Below, in pieces: positions 35,801 through 44,434 of a stretch of 64,000 nucleotides of DNA (positions are counted from its first letter, which is position 1; the number at the start of each line of letters is the position of its first letter). This DNA comes from Lytechinus variegatus (lineage: Eukaryota; Echinodermata; Echinoidea; Temnopleuroida; Toxopneustidae), in assembly GCF_018143015.1 (NCBI RefSeq), contig NC_054741.1:58774197-58838196 (forward strand). Reading direction: 5' to 3'. The position numbers were made by a program, and so were the translations under genes. A model generated the notes under the pieces. The model made no database searches, was not told the origin of the DNA, and saw nothing but the letters and a program-made list of their open reading frames with translations.

Positions 35801-38800
35801 ATATTCATTTAGGTAGGCTGATGATGTCACATCCCCACTTTCCTTTTTCTTGTTGTTACATGAAATCATAATTACTTAATTTTTTCATACATATATAAAA
35901 AATACATTTCCCTTACAATGGAATAAGTTGCAACAAATATCTAATGCATTAAATCAGCTTTCAAACCATTTTTTTTAGTTCTTGGAGGATATAATTTGAA
36001 AAAACATAATTTTCTGAAATGAACTACAAAAGAACAATTGGGGATATGACTTCATCAGTGTACTCATTGAATATTCATGAAGACATGCATACTATTTCAT
36101 CAAAATAATGCAAAATTTAAAATGTCTTAACTTTGTTATCATTCCTTGTCCGATTTTCTTCAAATTTTCAGTGTTTTGTTTGTCTGATTTTTCTATAACC
36201 GTTCAAATCATATCATGTTCAGCCTGCAGTACCCTTTAATGTTTACATGGTGATTAGATAAACTGCTTATGAACCAAAATGTGACAATATGTATGCAGAA
36301 GGAAAGACTTTAGACTAAATGGGAATTATGCTATTTGACCGAGTGTAGTCTAGTGTACATTGTAGACCAAATGGATATTACATATGGACATTTATTAAAA
36401 TCAGGGGCGGATCCAGGATTTTCCAAAAGGGGGGCACATTTTTCCGCAAAAAAATTTTGACAAGCAAAAAAAAAGTTCAAAGGGGGGGAGGGCACACTTA
36501 ATTCTGTTCATATGGCATTTTTACATAACAAATTTCAATTTTGCATCACATAAGGGGGGGGGGCATGGGCTGGTTGTGCCCCTCTGGATCTGCCACTGAT
36601 TAAAATGTTTTAGTGTGTGTAATAATGGACTATATGACAAGTAGAAAAGTTCACTTACTTGTGTGATATTTCACTCAACAGCTCAATATTGAGTTGTTTT
36701 ATGGTCTGCTGTGTTTCCATTGATACAAGGTCATTCTTCCAGGTCTCGTTGGCTAGCTGAAGAGACAAGATGGCCGCCCCAGTACTAAGGAAGTCCCACC
36801 CCCAGTCTTCTGTCTGCTGGTCCAGGAGCCATTCTGTAGCCTTCCACTGAGAGGTCTGGATTCTCTGGGCTAATGTTGAGTTGGTCTCTGGACCTAGAGT
36901 GAGTGGGACAGAAACATGACATCATTATCATCATCATCATCATCATCATCATCACAAATCATCATTGTCTCCTTCTCCTTCTTCATTAAATTATCAATAT
37001 CATATTCATTTATAATCTTATACTAAACAATAATTATTATCATTTTATTACAATCATTATCATCATATCATCATCATCCTTCTCATCATTATCATCATCA
37101 CAATCACCATTATCATCATCATCATCATCTTCTTCTTTGTTATCAATATCATATTCATTGATAATAATTATTATTTACTACAATCAATATTATCAGATCA
37201 TCATCATCATCCTCCTCATCATCATAATCATCATCATCATCTTCTTCTACTTCTTCTTCATTATAATTTTCATCTAATTATCAATATCATATTCATTGAT
37301 ATAAAGTTCTGTAATAAACAATACTAATAATCATTATTTTATTACAATCATCATCATATCCTCCTCCTCCTCATCATCACCCTCATCATCATCCATCATC
37401 ACCAATCATCATTACCATTTCATATTATGAATAATCATTATTCAAAGAAAAACATTTTCTGGAGTTAGGCCGACTTATAATGCAAGCTCACATCCTTTAA
37501 AAAAATCTCTTTTCATAGTATTCCCATACTTGCTGAAACAGATGACATCATAAAAAAGGTTCAGCAGTTTCATCATGGGATGAATAGAAAGTACTTCTCC
37601 ATTTAATTTGGCAAAAAATATGTCATTGTAGGAATAATGTGATTAACTGAGCAGAAATGGAACCACTTGATTGGGACGTCTTAAATTTTGAAATGGTATC
37701 ATACTTTCTCCTCCAATAGATCTTCCTTTCTTTGAATATTGTTTATTCATTACCGGTACCTTTATTCTTCATTATTGGAACATAAATATTTTACACACTT
37801 TACTTTGCTTCATCAGAATACTCCCAGTCCCTTCATGCACTTGCATGTTTTATGACAGTAGATATAATCATTTGGGCTATTTTCCAGGGCTGTCACGCTT
37901 TCAAGCTTTGCTTTTGTGACAACCCTTGCAACCATCCTATTTATTGTGTAACAAAAAATACCACTTAAATTGTTTATTTATGTATGATATATTTGATATA
38001 CAAAACTATTGTTCATTATCTTGATGTCAAATTTCAGATATTTTCTTGTCCAGAATTTTGTTATGAAAACTGTTGCAAAAACTAATAAATGAAAAACAAA
38101 ACAATGAAAATATTAATAGCATCATGAAAGTTCATCTGTGTTGGTAAAAGATAACCATTTTGTTGAACTTTGGTTCACAACACAAAAAACAGAAAATAAT
38201 GAAGAGTTACCTCGAAATTTTCGGCTGCTGACTGCAACCTTCGTCAGCAATGTGACCAGATTTTATCTTAGTGACGTAATGGTCGATGATCGGGTCGTAG
38301 ACATTCGTAAGCTTGTATCACCCCCAGTCTCTTTTGAGAGAAGGTCTGAACGCCCGGATGTAGACCCGATCATCGACCATTACGTCACTAAGGTCAAATC
38401 GGGTCACATTGCTGACGAAGGTTGCAGTCAGCAGCCGAAAATTTCGAGGTAACTCTTCGTTATTTTCTGTTTTTTGTGTTGTGAACCAAAGTTCAACAAA
38501 ATCGTTATATCATAATAGCATGTTGTCTCAGTGGGGTAGTTAACTAGGTATACAAAATCATCACAGACTTAAAAGGACTTTTCAATTTTTTTACTTATCT
38601 ATTGTTCTTTGGCATGAAGGAATATGTTAGGTAGTCAATTGTAATATTTGTATGTTTCAATAAATTCTGCCTACTTACTGTATCATTATTAATGTTGTTG
38701 CTACTGTCATCATTATTCTATTATCATTATAATTATTATTATCATTTTCATCATTATCATGATTTTCATGATCATAATCACGATCATTGTCATTACTATG

Positions 38801-39010
38801 AATATTCTTTTACATCTTTTCAGTCATTTGTTTCACGATTGACCTGCCATTTGATGTTAGTTACCAATATTAAACTCTAGCAGTATCTTAGTTCTCAAAA
38901 ATTGTAATAAGCTTACCACAAATACTGGAAACGTCAGGGTTTGGTAGAACTGATACAAAGCATGGTGTGAACAACCCCAAGAACTGCCACAAAAACTTTA
39001 ACCTGAACAT
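26852..39010 (-). CDS. Secreted cobalamin-binding protein (intrinsic factor / transcobalamin family), complete in eight exons
   Basis: Binds and carries vitamin B12 outside cells in known relatives. Minus-strand coding exons: 39010-38917, 36893-36659, 35427-35153, 34453-34266, 32979-32793, 30665-30473, 29335-29202 and 26913-26852. All have GT-AG ends and compatible phases, giving 455 residues against about 420 in vertebrates. MFRLKFLWQFLGLFTPCFVS is a signal peptide. Family motifs follow: LGKLGYYAMALHATC, FPYSLAVLALC, FGVDVTSMAVMAMDCM and GHFGNQGSTIQILPLL from the alpha6/alpha6 barrel. After these come the beta-domain stretches (QVNFEISQKLL, GLYWFIYTV) and a C-terminal SDGIFPEDGSRYHWVYRAY. 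Mature-region cysteines are compatible with the family's disulfides, and NET, NAS and NST glycosylation sites are present. Which vertebrate paralogue it matches best cannot be decided. An acceptor-like TTTTTTCAG lies just before the start codon, so a 5' UTR exon may lie upstream. Confidence 0.93.
26920..27835. repeat. Purine-rich (GA-rich) tract in the last intron of the cobalamin-binding gene
   Basis: About 900 bases of almost uninterrupted A/G on the plus strand (AGAGAGGGGAGAGA-like, AAAGAAAGG), beginning only about 10 bases upstream of the last coding exon's acceptor. On the transcribed strand it is a long polypyrimidine tract leading into that acceptor. The long frames within it are compositional artefacts. 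Confidence 0.7.
28215..28697. repeat. Palindromic minisatellite (CGTTAATCCGAAAACGAAATG units)
   Basis: Units like GGTTCGTTAATCCGAAAACG followed by AAATGAGG run in one direction to about 28500, then the inverse (CGTTTTCGGATTAACGAACC) runs on to 28697. It is a long foldback made of ~40 bp repeats, lying in the cobalamin-binding gene's last intron. Open frames reading FVFGLTNLRN are by-products. Confidence 0.7.
28833..29137. mobile_element. Palindromic MITE (GGCCCGTATTCTGAAGTTGGG termini)
   Basis: GCCCGTATTCTGAAGTTGGG plus TTTAACTTA at the left is repeated inverted at the right (TAAGTTAAACCCAACTTCAG, then AAAATATGGGCC). About 305 bp, non-coding, in the last intron of the cobalamin-binding gene. 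Confidence 0.6.
29585..30110 (-). repeat. Truncated inverted copy of the DR1-bearing tandem repeat of 9601-10679
   Basis: Phrases such as AGAGTAATCAAGTATCACTG and CATGACCAAGGTCAAAGGTCA are the reverse of those in the earlier array; a perfect DR1 lies at 29759-29771. About three diverged units without the GTCTC termini, in the intron between 29336 and 30472. Confidence 0.6.
30299..30412. repeat. Small palindromic repeat with CAGCACCCC / GGGGTGCTG motifs
   Basis: Repeated inverted forms of GGTGCTG and CAGCACCCC end in CAGCACCCCTGATTCCCAGG. A related copy lies at 19180-19275. Non-coding. Confidence 0.4.
30707..31262. mobile_element. Second GTCTC-terminal element with internal tandem repeats
   Basis: The ends GTCTCGCCTGA (30707-30717) and TCAGGCGAGAC (31252-31262) are perfect inverted repeats of the same form as the element at 9601. 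The interior has about three repeats of roughly 150-170 bp containing TTTTGACCCCT, CCTTTGACC and GATGCAGAAATAACGAAATG. One perfect DR1 lies at 30761-30773. It is a distinct family member in the intron upstream of the exon at 30473-30665. Confidence 0.65.
31263..32792. other. Intron sequence of the cobalamin-binding gene
   Basis: AT-rich. It contains a small trace of TU-like units at 32191-32260 (AATTTAGACAAAATGGAAAG) and short G-runs. No exon is seen besides those listed. Confidence 0.4.
33821..34080. mobile_element. Palindromic MITE with internal duplication
   Basis: CTGAATAGAGAGTTTTGTGG at the left and its inverse ending CTCTCTATTCAG at the right bound 260 bp. The left arm block with ACACCATGTAGGTTAGTCC, ending at TTCTGAAAAGAACT, is present twice in tandem, while the right arm has it once. 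It lies in the intron between 32980 and 34265. Confidence 0.65.
35528..36390. repeat. Remnant TU-like units flanking a TTAA-type MITE
   Basis: CTAACCATTTGGTCTAATAG near 35530 and inverse units (AGACTAAATGGG, TAGACCAAATGG) at 36310-36375 sit on either side of the MITE at 35638-36235, suggesting a small foldback split by it. It lies in the intron between 35428 and 36658. Confidence 0.4.
35638..36235. mobile_element. TTAA-type palindromic MITE, partly decayed (AGGGTACT ends)
   Basis: The right end AGTACCCTTTAA retains TTAA; the left AATAAAAGGGTACT is mutated. The arms share AAAATTTCATCACAATCC and AAGTTACAGAATTTC with the other TTAA elements in the window. Confidence 0.5.
36403..36598 (+). mobile_element. 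GGATCC-family palindromic element, intact copy
   Basis: It runs from AGGGGCGGATCCAGGATTTT to CCCCTCTGGATCTGCCACTG, about 195 bp. It serves as the uninterrupted reference for the nested copy at 3356-3948. Confidence 0.6.
36922..37440. repeat. ATC/CAT trinucleotide microsatellite cluster
   Basis: Runs of ATCATCATC interspersed with ATTATC and TTCTTC over about 500 bases, in intron 1 of the cobalamin-binding gene right after the exon 36893-36659 acceptor (minus strand). Confidence 0.75.
38149..38510. repeat. Long near-perfect inverted repeat (hairpin), arms ~150 bp
   Basis: Left arm about 38149-38298 and right arm about 38362-38510 are near-exact inverses (for example GTGACGTAATGGTCGATGAT against ATCATCGACCATTACGTCAC), with a loop of some 60 bases. 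There is no coding signal. It lies in intron 1 of the cobalamin-binding gene. Confidence 0.75.
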
Positions 39011-39565
39011 TTTCTGAAAAAAGGAGATAATATTGAATTTCAAATTAATCTGATTCAATGAAGAGTAAGTGCTCTTACAAGGCAGCAAAACCCACCTTTT
39101 GGGTGAAGTTGTCATTGAAATAGAAAACCAGTGATGTACGTAGGGGGGGGGTTACAGAAATTCAAATCCCCCTTAAATTTATTTGATACCCACCCCCCCT
39201 AAGATTTTTTAAAGACACTTTTTTTGCTTGTTAAATTTTATAGCGGTACAAAATGACATAAAATTTGTGGTGAAGACCAATTTTTTCTGGGTTGTAAACA
39301 TTTCATTCAGCTTCAAACGAAAATCCTGTGTATGCTACTGTAGAAAATAGTATAGATTATCAATCTATAGTCCATGAGCACCATCTCAAGGGTGAACAAC
39401 TCTTTCATTTTGCTGCACTAGATCCATGTGTGTAATATTGTTTAAATCAAAACTATGAGGGAAGATTAAATTTGAAGCAAGGAATTATATTTAAAAATAT
39501 CGTCATACAGAATCCCCAACATTATTTGCATTTAATGTCAGTGATGAATGTACAGAAATAATCAT
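39011..39565. other. Upstream flank of the cobalamin-binding gene
   Basis: A pyrimidine stretch and TTTTTTCAG stand right before the start codon, hinting at a spliced 5' UTR. A G-run/C-run pair at 39143-39200 resembles the small palindromic families. No promoter element can be called. Confidence 0.4.
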
Positions 39566-40642
39566 GACAAATTGCCAATTCATCTATTGCCAACTCTTCC
39601 ACTCATCACACGTCTACCTTCATATAGTGTCATGCCATTTTGTCAATCAACATTTAGTCTAGCAACCATTTGGTCAAAAAATCACTTCGTCTATGATCAT
39701 TTTGTTGTTGTTGTTGTTTGTTGAAAATTAATGGCGACCAGTCATATTTGACTATTATCGCCAACTCGTTAGGCCAACTATTATTTCTTTTCTTTTTTTC
39801 GACGTGTCTTTAAAAAATCGTTCCTCTCCTTTTTTTTTCTTTTCTTTTTTATTATTATTATTATTATCATAAAGACTATCGTATCTTACAGGTTACCGCA
39901 TGATCCCGTCCTTTCTAACGACACCGTCCAGACATCGTCCTGTCTCTCCGGTGTAGACAGGGGGCTCCCTTTGGGATACTCTATAGTCTTGAAACTCGAA
40001 AAAGAAAATAGAAATAAAAATGAGTCTTTTCCCGTGAAATGATCTCGCATATACCAATCAAATACATGTATGTCTGTTTTGTTTTGTATAAAAATGATAA
40101 AATTTGATATGGGGAGGTTAGGATGATTCGAAATTTATGGGGCATCCAAAATAAGGGCTTTAATAAATGGAATGGTGCATTGTTAAATCAAGGTTGTAAG
40201 TTAGATGAACATGGAATTAGTAAATAACCTACATATATATACACACATGCATATACATATTCTTTTTCCTTTCCTTCCATTTCTTCATTTTTATTATTTT
40301 CCTTTCATTTATTCTCCTCTTCCTTCCATTCTTCTTTTTTCTTTTCCCTTTTCCTCCTTCCTCTCCTTTCCCTTTCTTTTCCTTTTTTGGTTTTCTCTTT
40401 CTTTCCTTTGTCTTTTTTTTTTTTAATGGATAATAAGCTCTACTGAATGCAAGGCATATAACCTAGAGAGAAAAGAGATATATCTTATTCTAAAACTAAA
40501 GTGAACAAGGACCATCATCTCATATGGTCATTATACTCATATAAATGATATATATACACACATGTGTATCTACATGAATAAATATACTAATCAAATATAT
40601 ATATTTCTCTCTTTCCGCCACGGAAAAAAAAATCCTATCGAA

Positions 40643-42055
40643 TTATTCTTTTTGGAAACGTTTCGTTCTTTGAACGAAACGGACCAGTGCATTTTGGACA
40701 CCAGGGTCCCAAGAATTCAGGAGCCTGGGAATTCCCTCGGGATCGGCGATGTCTGCCTCGACAAGAAGCATCGACCTTTCAATTAAATACTTATGACATT
40801 TCACGATATAGTGTTCAATTGTTTCTTTCTCCGGACATGAATTGCACTGTCCCGTTGGGTGTATTTTCATTCGCCAGAGATCTTCATTTAGACCTATATG
40901 GCCTAATCGGAGTCGACGGAATATCTTTTCTCTTGCTCGGTCTAATGAGCAAGTCGGTGATTGTAAGACCGACTTTTGGATTACTTTATAGTGGGTGTTA
41001 GGGGAGTTTTGCCATCTAGACTGCCATTGATTAAAAGAAATTATCTTTAAAATGTTATTCACTTCGGACGTACATAAGTAATTTGTTATTTCTATGGGTT
41101 TATTGAGAGCTGCTTTGGCATGAAAATCAGCACGTTCATTACCCAGTATTCCACAGTGGGAGGGGATCCATTCAAACCTAACATCAATATTTTTCAATTT
41201 TAGATGGGACAAACTTAATAGTATTTCCGAAATGAAATTTTCCTCTTTGTTATTCTTTAATGCCAGTAAAGCACTTAAGGAGTCTGTGAAAATAACTGTA
41301 CCTACATAGAGGTTATCTAGCTGGTGTAGCCAATTAAGGGCAAGCATGATACCTGCCAGTTCGGTTCTGTAAACAGAAGTACCATCTGACAATCTCTTTG
41401 ATTGTTGATAAGAGAATGCTGGAACGCAAAATGCTGCAGAACTGCGCCCTTCCTTGGGTGTTTTGGATCCGTCCGTAAAAATGTGGAGCTGATTATTCCA
41501 TTTCGTATTAATGAATTCTAAGCTTGTCTGTAGCAAATGAAATGGATTATCCGACTTACTTACCTGGTTTGTCAGTTCCGTTGATATAACTGGTTCCGTT
41601 AGTAGCCAAGGGGGGAAATTTGTGGGTTTGAATTTTTCTATACATAAGTAATTATTCGAATTTGCTGTTCGATACCCGAAAGGTTTATTGCAATTCTTAC
41701 CTTCCATATACTGATATTGCCAGCAAGGTTGTAAGCTTGAGAAAAGAGGATGCTTAGGTTGAAGTTCTATACTATGTTTGAATTTATGAGCTAGCTGTTG
41801 TCTTCTTAGATCTAGTGGAGTTTCTCCCATTTCTACTTGTAGAGATGCTAAAGAGGTAAGTGGAAGTGCACCTGCACATATCCTTAAAGATTGGTATTGT
41901 ATTGAGTCTAAAGTTTTCTTAACACTTTCTGAAGCACTATCATATGCCTCACATCCGTAGTCCAGGAGGGATCGGATATAGGATCTATATATCATCATTA
42001 GAGACTTAGAAGAGCTTCCCCATGACGTACCAGTTAAACATCTGAGGATATTCAT
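40643..42055 (-). CDS. LINE ORF2, second part: thumb, RNase H domain and C-terminal CCHC
   Basis: 470 residues in the -1 frame relative to the first part. It opens with NILRCLTGTSWG, the segment that normally follows the RT domain in this group. An RNase H domain at about residues 185-330 shows the acidic residues: IFTDGSK, TELAGIMLALNWL, IFTDSLSALLAL and GNERADFHAKAAL. It would degrade RNA in RNA-DNA hybrids during integration. Near the C-terminus CNSCPEKETIEHYIVKC is the zinc-finger-like motif usual in such elements. It does not start at its own initiation site: it is the continuation of the ORF at 44412-42052. Confidence 0.8.
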   Translation of the reverse strand: MNILRCLTGTSWGSSSKSLMMIYRSYIRSLLDYGCEAYDSASESVKKTLDSIQYQSLRICAGALPLTSLASLQVEMGETPLDLRRQQLAHKFKHSIELQPKHPLFSSLQPCWQYQYMEGKNCNKPFGYRTANSNNYLCIEKFKPTNFPPWLLTEPVISTELTNQVSKSDNPFHLLQTSLEFINTKWNNQLHIFTDGSKTPKEGRSSAAFCVPAFSYQQSKRLSDGTSVYRTELAGIMLALNWLHQLDNLYVGTVIFTDSLSALLALKNNKEENFISEILLSLSHLKLKNIDVRFEWIPSHCGILGNERADFHAKAALNKPIEITNYLCTSEVNNILKIISFNQWQSRWQNSPNTHYKVIQKSVLQSPTCSLDRAREKIFRRLRLGHIGLNEDLWRMKIHPTGQCNSCPEKETIEHYIVKCHKYLIERSMLLVEADIADPEGIPRLLNSWDPGVQNALVRFVQRTKRFQKE

Positions 42056-44412
42056 TTTTTTTTCTTACATCTGGTTGCAATGTTCTCTATATGTTCAGTC
42101 CAGGTAAGTTTCTTATCAAAAATCATTCCTAAAAAGCGATGCGAATCTTCACATTTTAGGGGTATGCTATTTATAGTAAGATTTATCTCAGATAATTTTC
42201 TACTCTTAGTAAAAAGTATGGGGACAGTCTTCTTTTGAGAAAGCTGGAGGCCCCATGAGGAGAACCAATCATATAGAACATTCAGATAATTTTGTATTTT
42301 CTTGGTAATGAAAGGGATGTTACTGCCAGAGATCCATATTGCACAGTCATCGGCATACAGTGAAATTTTAATCGAGGGATCTGTAGGGATATCATGTAAC
42401 ATAATGTTAAAAAGTGTGGGACTGAGAATACTACCTTGGGGGAGACCTCTATCCATCTTGAATTCTTTTGATAATTGCTTATCAACACGAACTTCATAAG
42501 TGCGGCCTTTCAAAAAGTTGCGAAGAAAACTAAGCAAGTTCCCTTGTATACCTATTTCATTCAATTTATGAACTAGACCTTCTATCCATATCGTGTCATA
42601 TGCTTTATTTATGTCCAAAAAGATAGCTAATGTATGTTCCTTGTTATTTATACTCTTTTGAATGTCGTTCTCAAGGTTCACTATACTATCTATGACACTC
42701 CGGTTTCTTCTGAAACCGTTCATGAAGGATGGTAATATTTCATGTTTTTCGAGGAACCAATCAAGCCTTGACTTGATCATGGTTTCCATGATTTTTATCA
42801 AGCATGATGATAAGGCTATGGGCCGATATGATGAGGTATCACTTGAATTTCCGTTATGTTTTAAAATTGGGATCATTATTGAGTGCTTAAGCTGGGATGG
42901 GATTTGTTGTGTTTCCAAAATCGAATTGAAGAGCAAAAGTAAGTACTCTTTTGCTACGAGGGGAAGGTTTTGGTATACTATGTAAGGTATTTTGTCCTTA
43001 CCCGGAGCAGAATTTCCTTTCTTTTCGATAGCTCTATTGAGTTCTGTAATACTTAATTCCTCATTCAGGACATGCGTGTTTGTTTCCTCTGGTCTATTAT
43101 TTTCCCTTTTTTTAAGTTGTTCGAAAATAAATTTCTGCTTGTTTTCAGTGAAATCCGTTGCTTCTTTGGTAAAAATCGTTTGAAAGAATCTCCCAAACAA
43201 ATCTGCCTTGTCTTGGTCAGATTGGACAATTGTGTCTTTGTCTTTCAATATTGGGATTCTTTTGGGATGGGATTGTATACCGTTAAGTCTTTTAATGCAC
43301 TTCCAAATAGTGGATTCTGGGACAAATCGATTAAGGTTCTTACAAAAATTATGCCAGTACTGCTGTTCACTTCGACGGAGAATTTTCTGCGCTTCCGCCT
43401 TCTTTTTCAGAAAATTATTCAAATTTTCAATAGAAATTGTTCGGTTTAATTTCCTTTTGGCTTTATTTCTCTCCTTAATTTTATCCGAACACTCTTTATT
43501 CCACCAAGGGATCGGCATACGCTGTTGTTTTTTCTTTTGGGGGGAAATTTTATTTAACACCCCAGTTATTTTGTCTACAAACTTGCCATATAATTCAGTT
43601 GGATTTTCTTCAGTGTTTTCTGCATTGTTTTGCTTAAATACCTTTTCACATTCAACTGAAAAAAGTGCCCAGTTCATAGTTCGAAAAGGCCATCTGATAT
43701 CCTCTTTTTCTTTTTGCATAGATGTATTATTACTCAGTAATTTGTCGAGAGTTATATCAATAAAAATTGGATAATGATCACTGCCGAACTGGGTTGGCGA
43801 TGTAGACCACTCGCATTTGCCAGCTAAAGAAGGTGAAGTTATTGAGAGATCTAAAGCTGATGTTTTGGCATTCCTCGGGTCCATTCTTGTGGCAGATCCA
43901 TCATTCAAAAGAACCATATGTGTGTCATTAATAAGATTTTCAATAATTTTCCCATTATGGTCTGTTCTTTCACCTCCCCACAGGGTGTTGTGAGAATTAA
44001 AATCTCCTACTATTATATAATTGCGGTGGTCTAGTATACTCACTTTAATTTCTTTAACTATATCATCGTTTAGTTGTTTACATGGATTATAAAAATTAAC
44101 AATTCTACAAGTAAGACCTTCAATATATATATCTAAAATTTGTAGTTCTAGGTCCGTTTCTATTGAGGGGTAAGCAAATTGAACTGAATCATGAATGTAT
44201 ATTGCACATCCACCTCGATGTTGAGATTGTCTATTTTTGGGGATACAGGTATATTCTGGAAAGTATAAATTAATATTGTCATTAAACCACGTTTCTTGTA
44301 CACAAATAAGGTGGACTATTTCATTTGCTTTATTTTTGCTATTGACAAATTTCAAGAGCTCAGCTCCATGAGCTGGTAGACCTTGTGCGTTCCACTGAAT
44401 AATGGAAAGCAC
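42052..44412 (-). CDS. LINE ORF2, first part: endonuclease and reverse transcriptase
   Basis: 786 residues. The N-terminal APE-type endonuclease nicks target DNA: IIQWNAQGL (Asn), CVQETWF (Glu), IVGDFNSHNTLWGG and GSDHYPIF (Asp-His) are its metal and catalytic motifs. Reverse transcriptase follows with SYRPIALSSCLIKIMETMI, LDINKAYDTIW, LPQGSILSPTLFNIML and the active site YADD near residues 686-689. It ends RCKKKK-stop where a run of nine A residues shifts the frame relative to the continuation at 42055-40643. Confidence 0.85.
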   Translation of the reverse strand: MLSIIQWNAQGLPAHGAELLKFVNSKNKANEIVHLICVQETWFNDNINLYFPEYTCIPKNRQSQHRGGCAIYIHDSVQFAYPSIETDLELQILDIYIEGLTCRIVNFYNPCKQLNDDIVKEIKVSILDHRNYIIVGDFNSHNTLWGGERTDHNGKIIENLINDTHMVLLNDGSATRMDPRNAKTSALDLSITSPSLAGKCEWSTSPTQFGSDHYPIFIDITLDKLLSNNTSMQKEKEDIRWPFRTMNWALFSVECEKVFKQNNAENTEENPTELYGKFVDKITGVLNKISPQKKKQQRMPIPWWNKECSDKIKERNKAKRKLNRTISIENLNNFLKKKAEAQKILRRSEQQYWHNFCKNLNRFVPESTIWKCIKRLNGIQSHPKRIPILKDKDTIVQSDQDKADLFGRFFQTIFTKEATDFTENKQKFIFEQLKKRENNRPEETNTHVLNEELSITELNRAIEKKGNSAPGKDKIPYIVYQNLPLVAKEYLLLLFNSILETQQIPSQLKHSIMIPILKHNGNSSDTSSYRPIALSSCLIKIMETMIKSRLDWFLEKHEILPSFMNGFRRNRSVIDSIVNLENDIQKSINNKEHTLAIFLDINKAYDTIWIEGLVHKLNEIGIQGNLLSFLRNFLKGRTYEVRVDKQLSKEFKMDRGLPQGSILSPTLFNIMLHDIPTDPSIKISLYADDCAIWISGSNIPFITKKIQNYLNVLYDWFSSWGLQLSQKKTVPILFTKSRKLSEINLTINSIPLKCEDSHRFLGMIFDKKLTWTEHIENIATRCKKKK

Positions 44413-44434
44413 AGCTAATAATGATGTAATAGAA

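Noticed and set aside
38888-39115. Upstream in-frame ATG (39115) for the cobalamin-binding protein
   Set aside because: It would place a hydrophilic 35-residue extension before the signal peptide and reads through an acceptor-like TTTTTTCAG; the ATG at 39010 gives a clean signal peptide.
40643-44412. Reverse transcriptase and RNase H frames as a host gene or virus
   Set aside because: APE-type endonuclease, RT, RNase H, zinc-knuckle ORF1 and a simple-repeat tail define a LINE; there are no LTRs, integrase or envelope.
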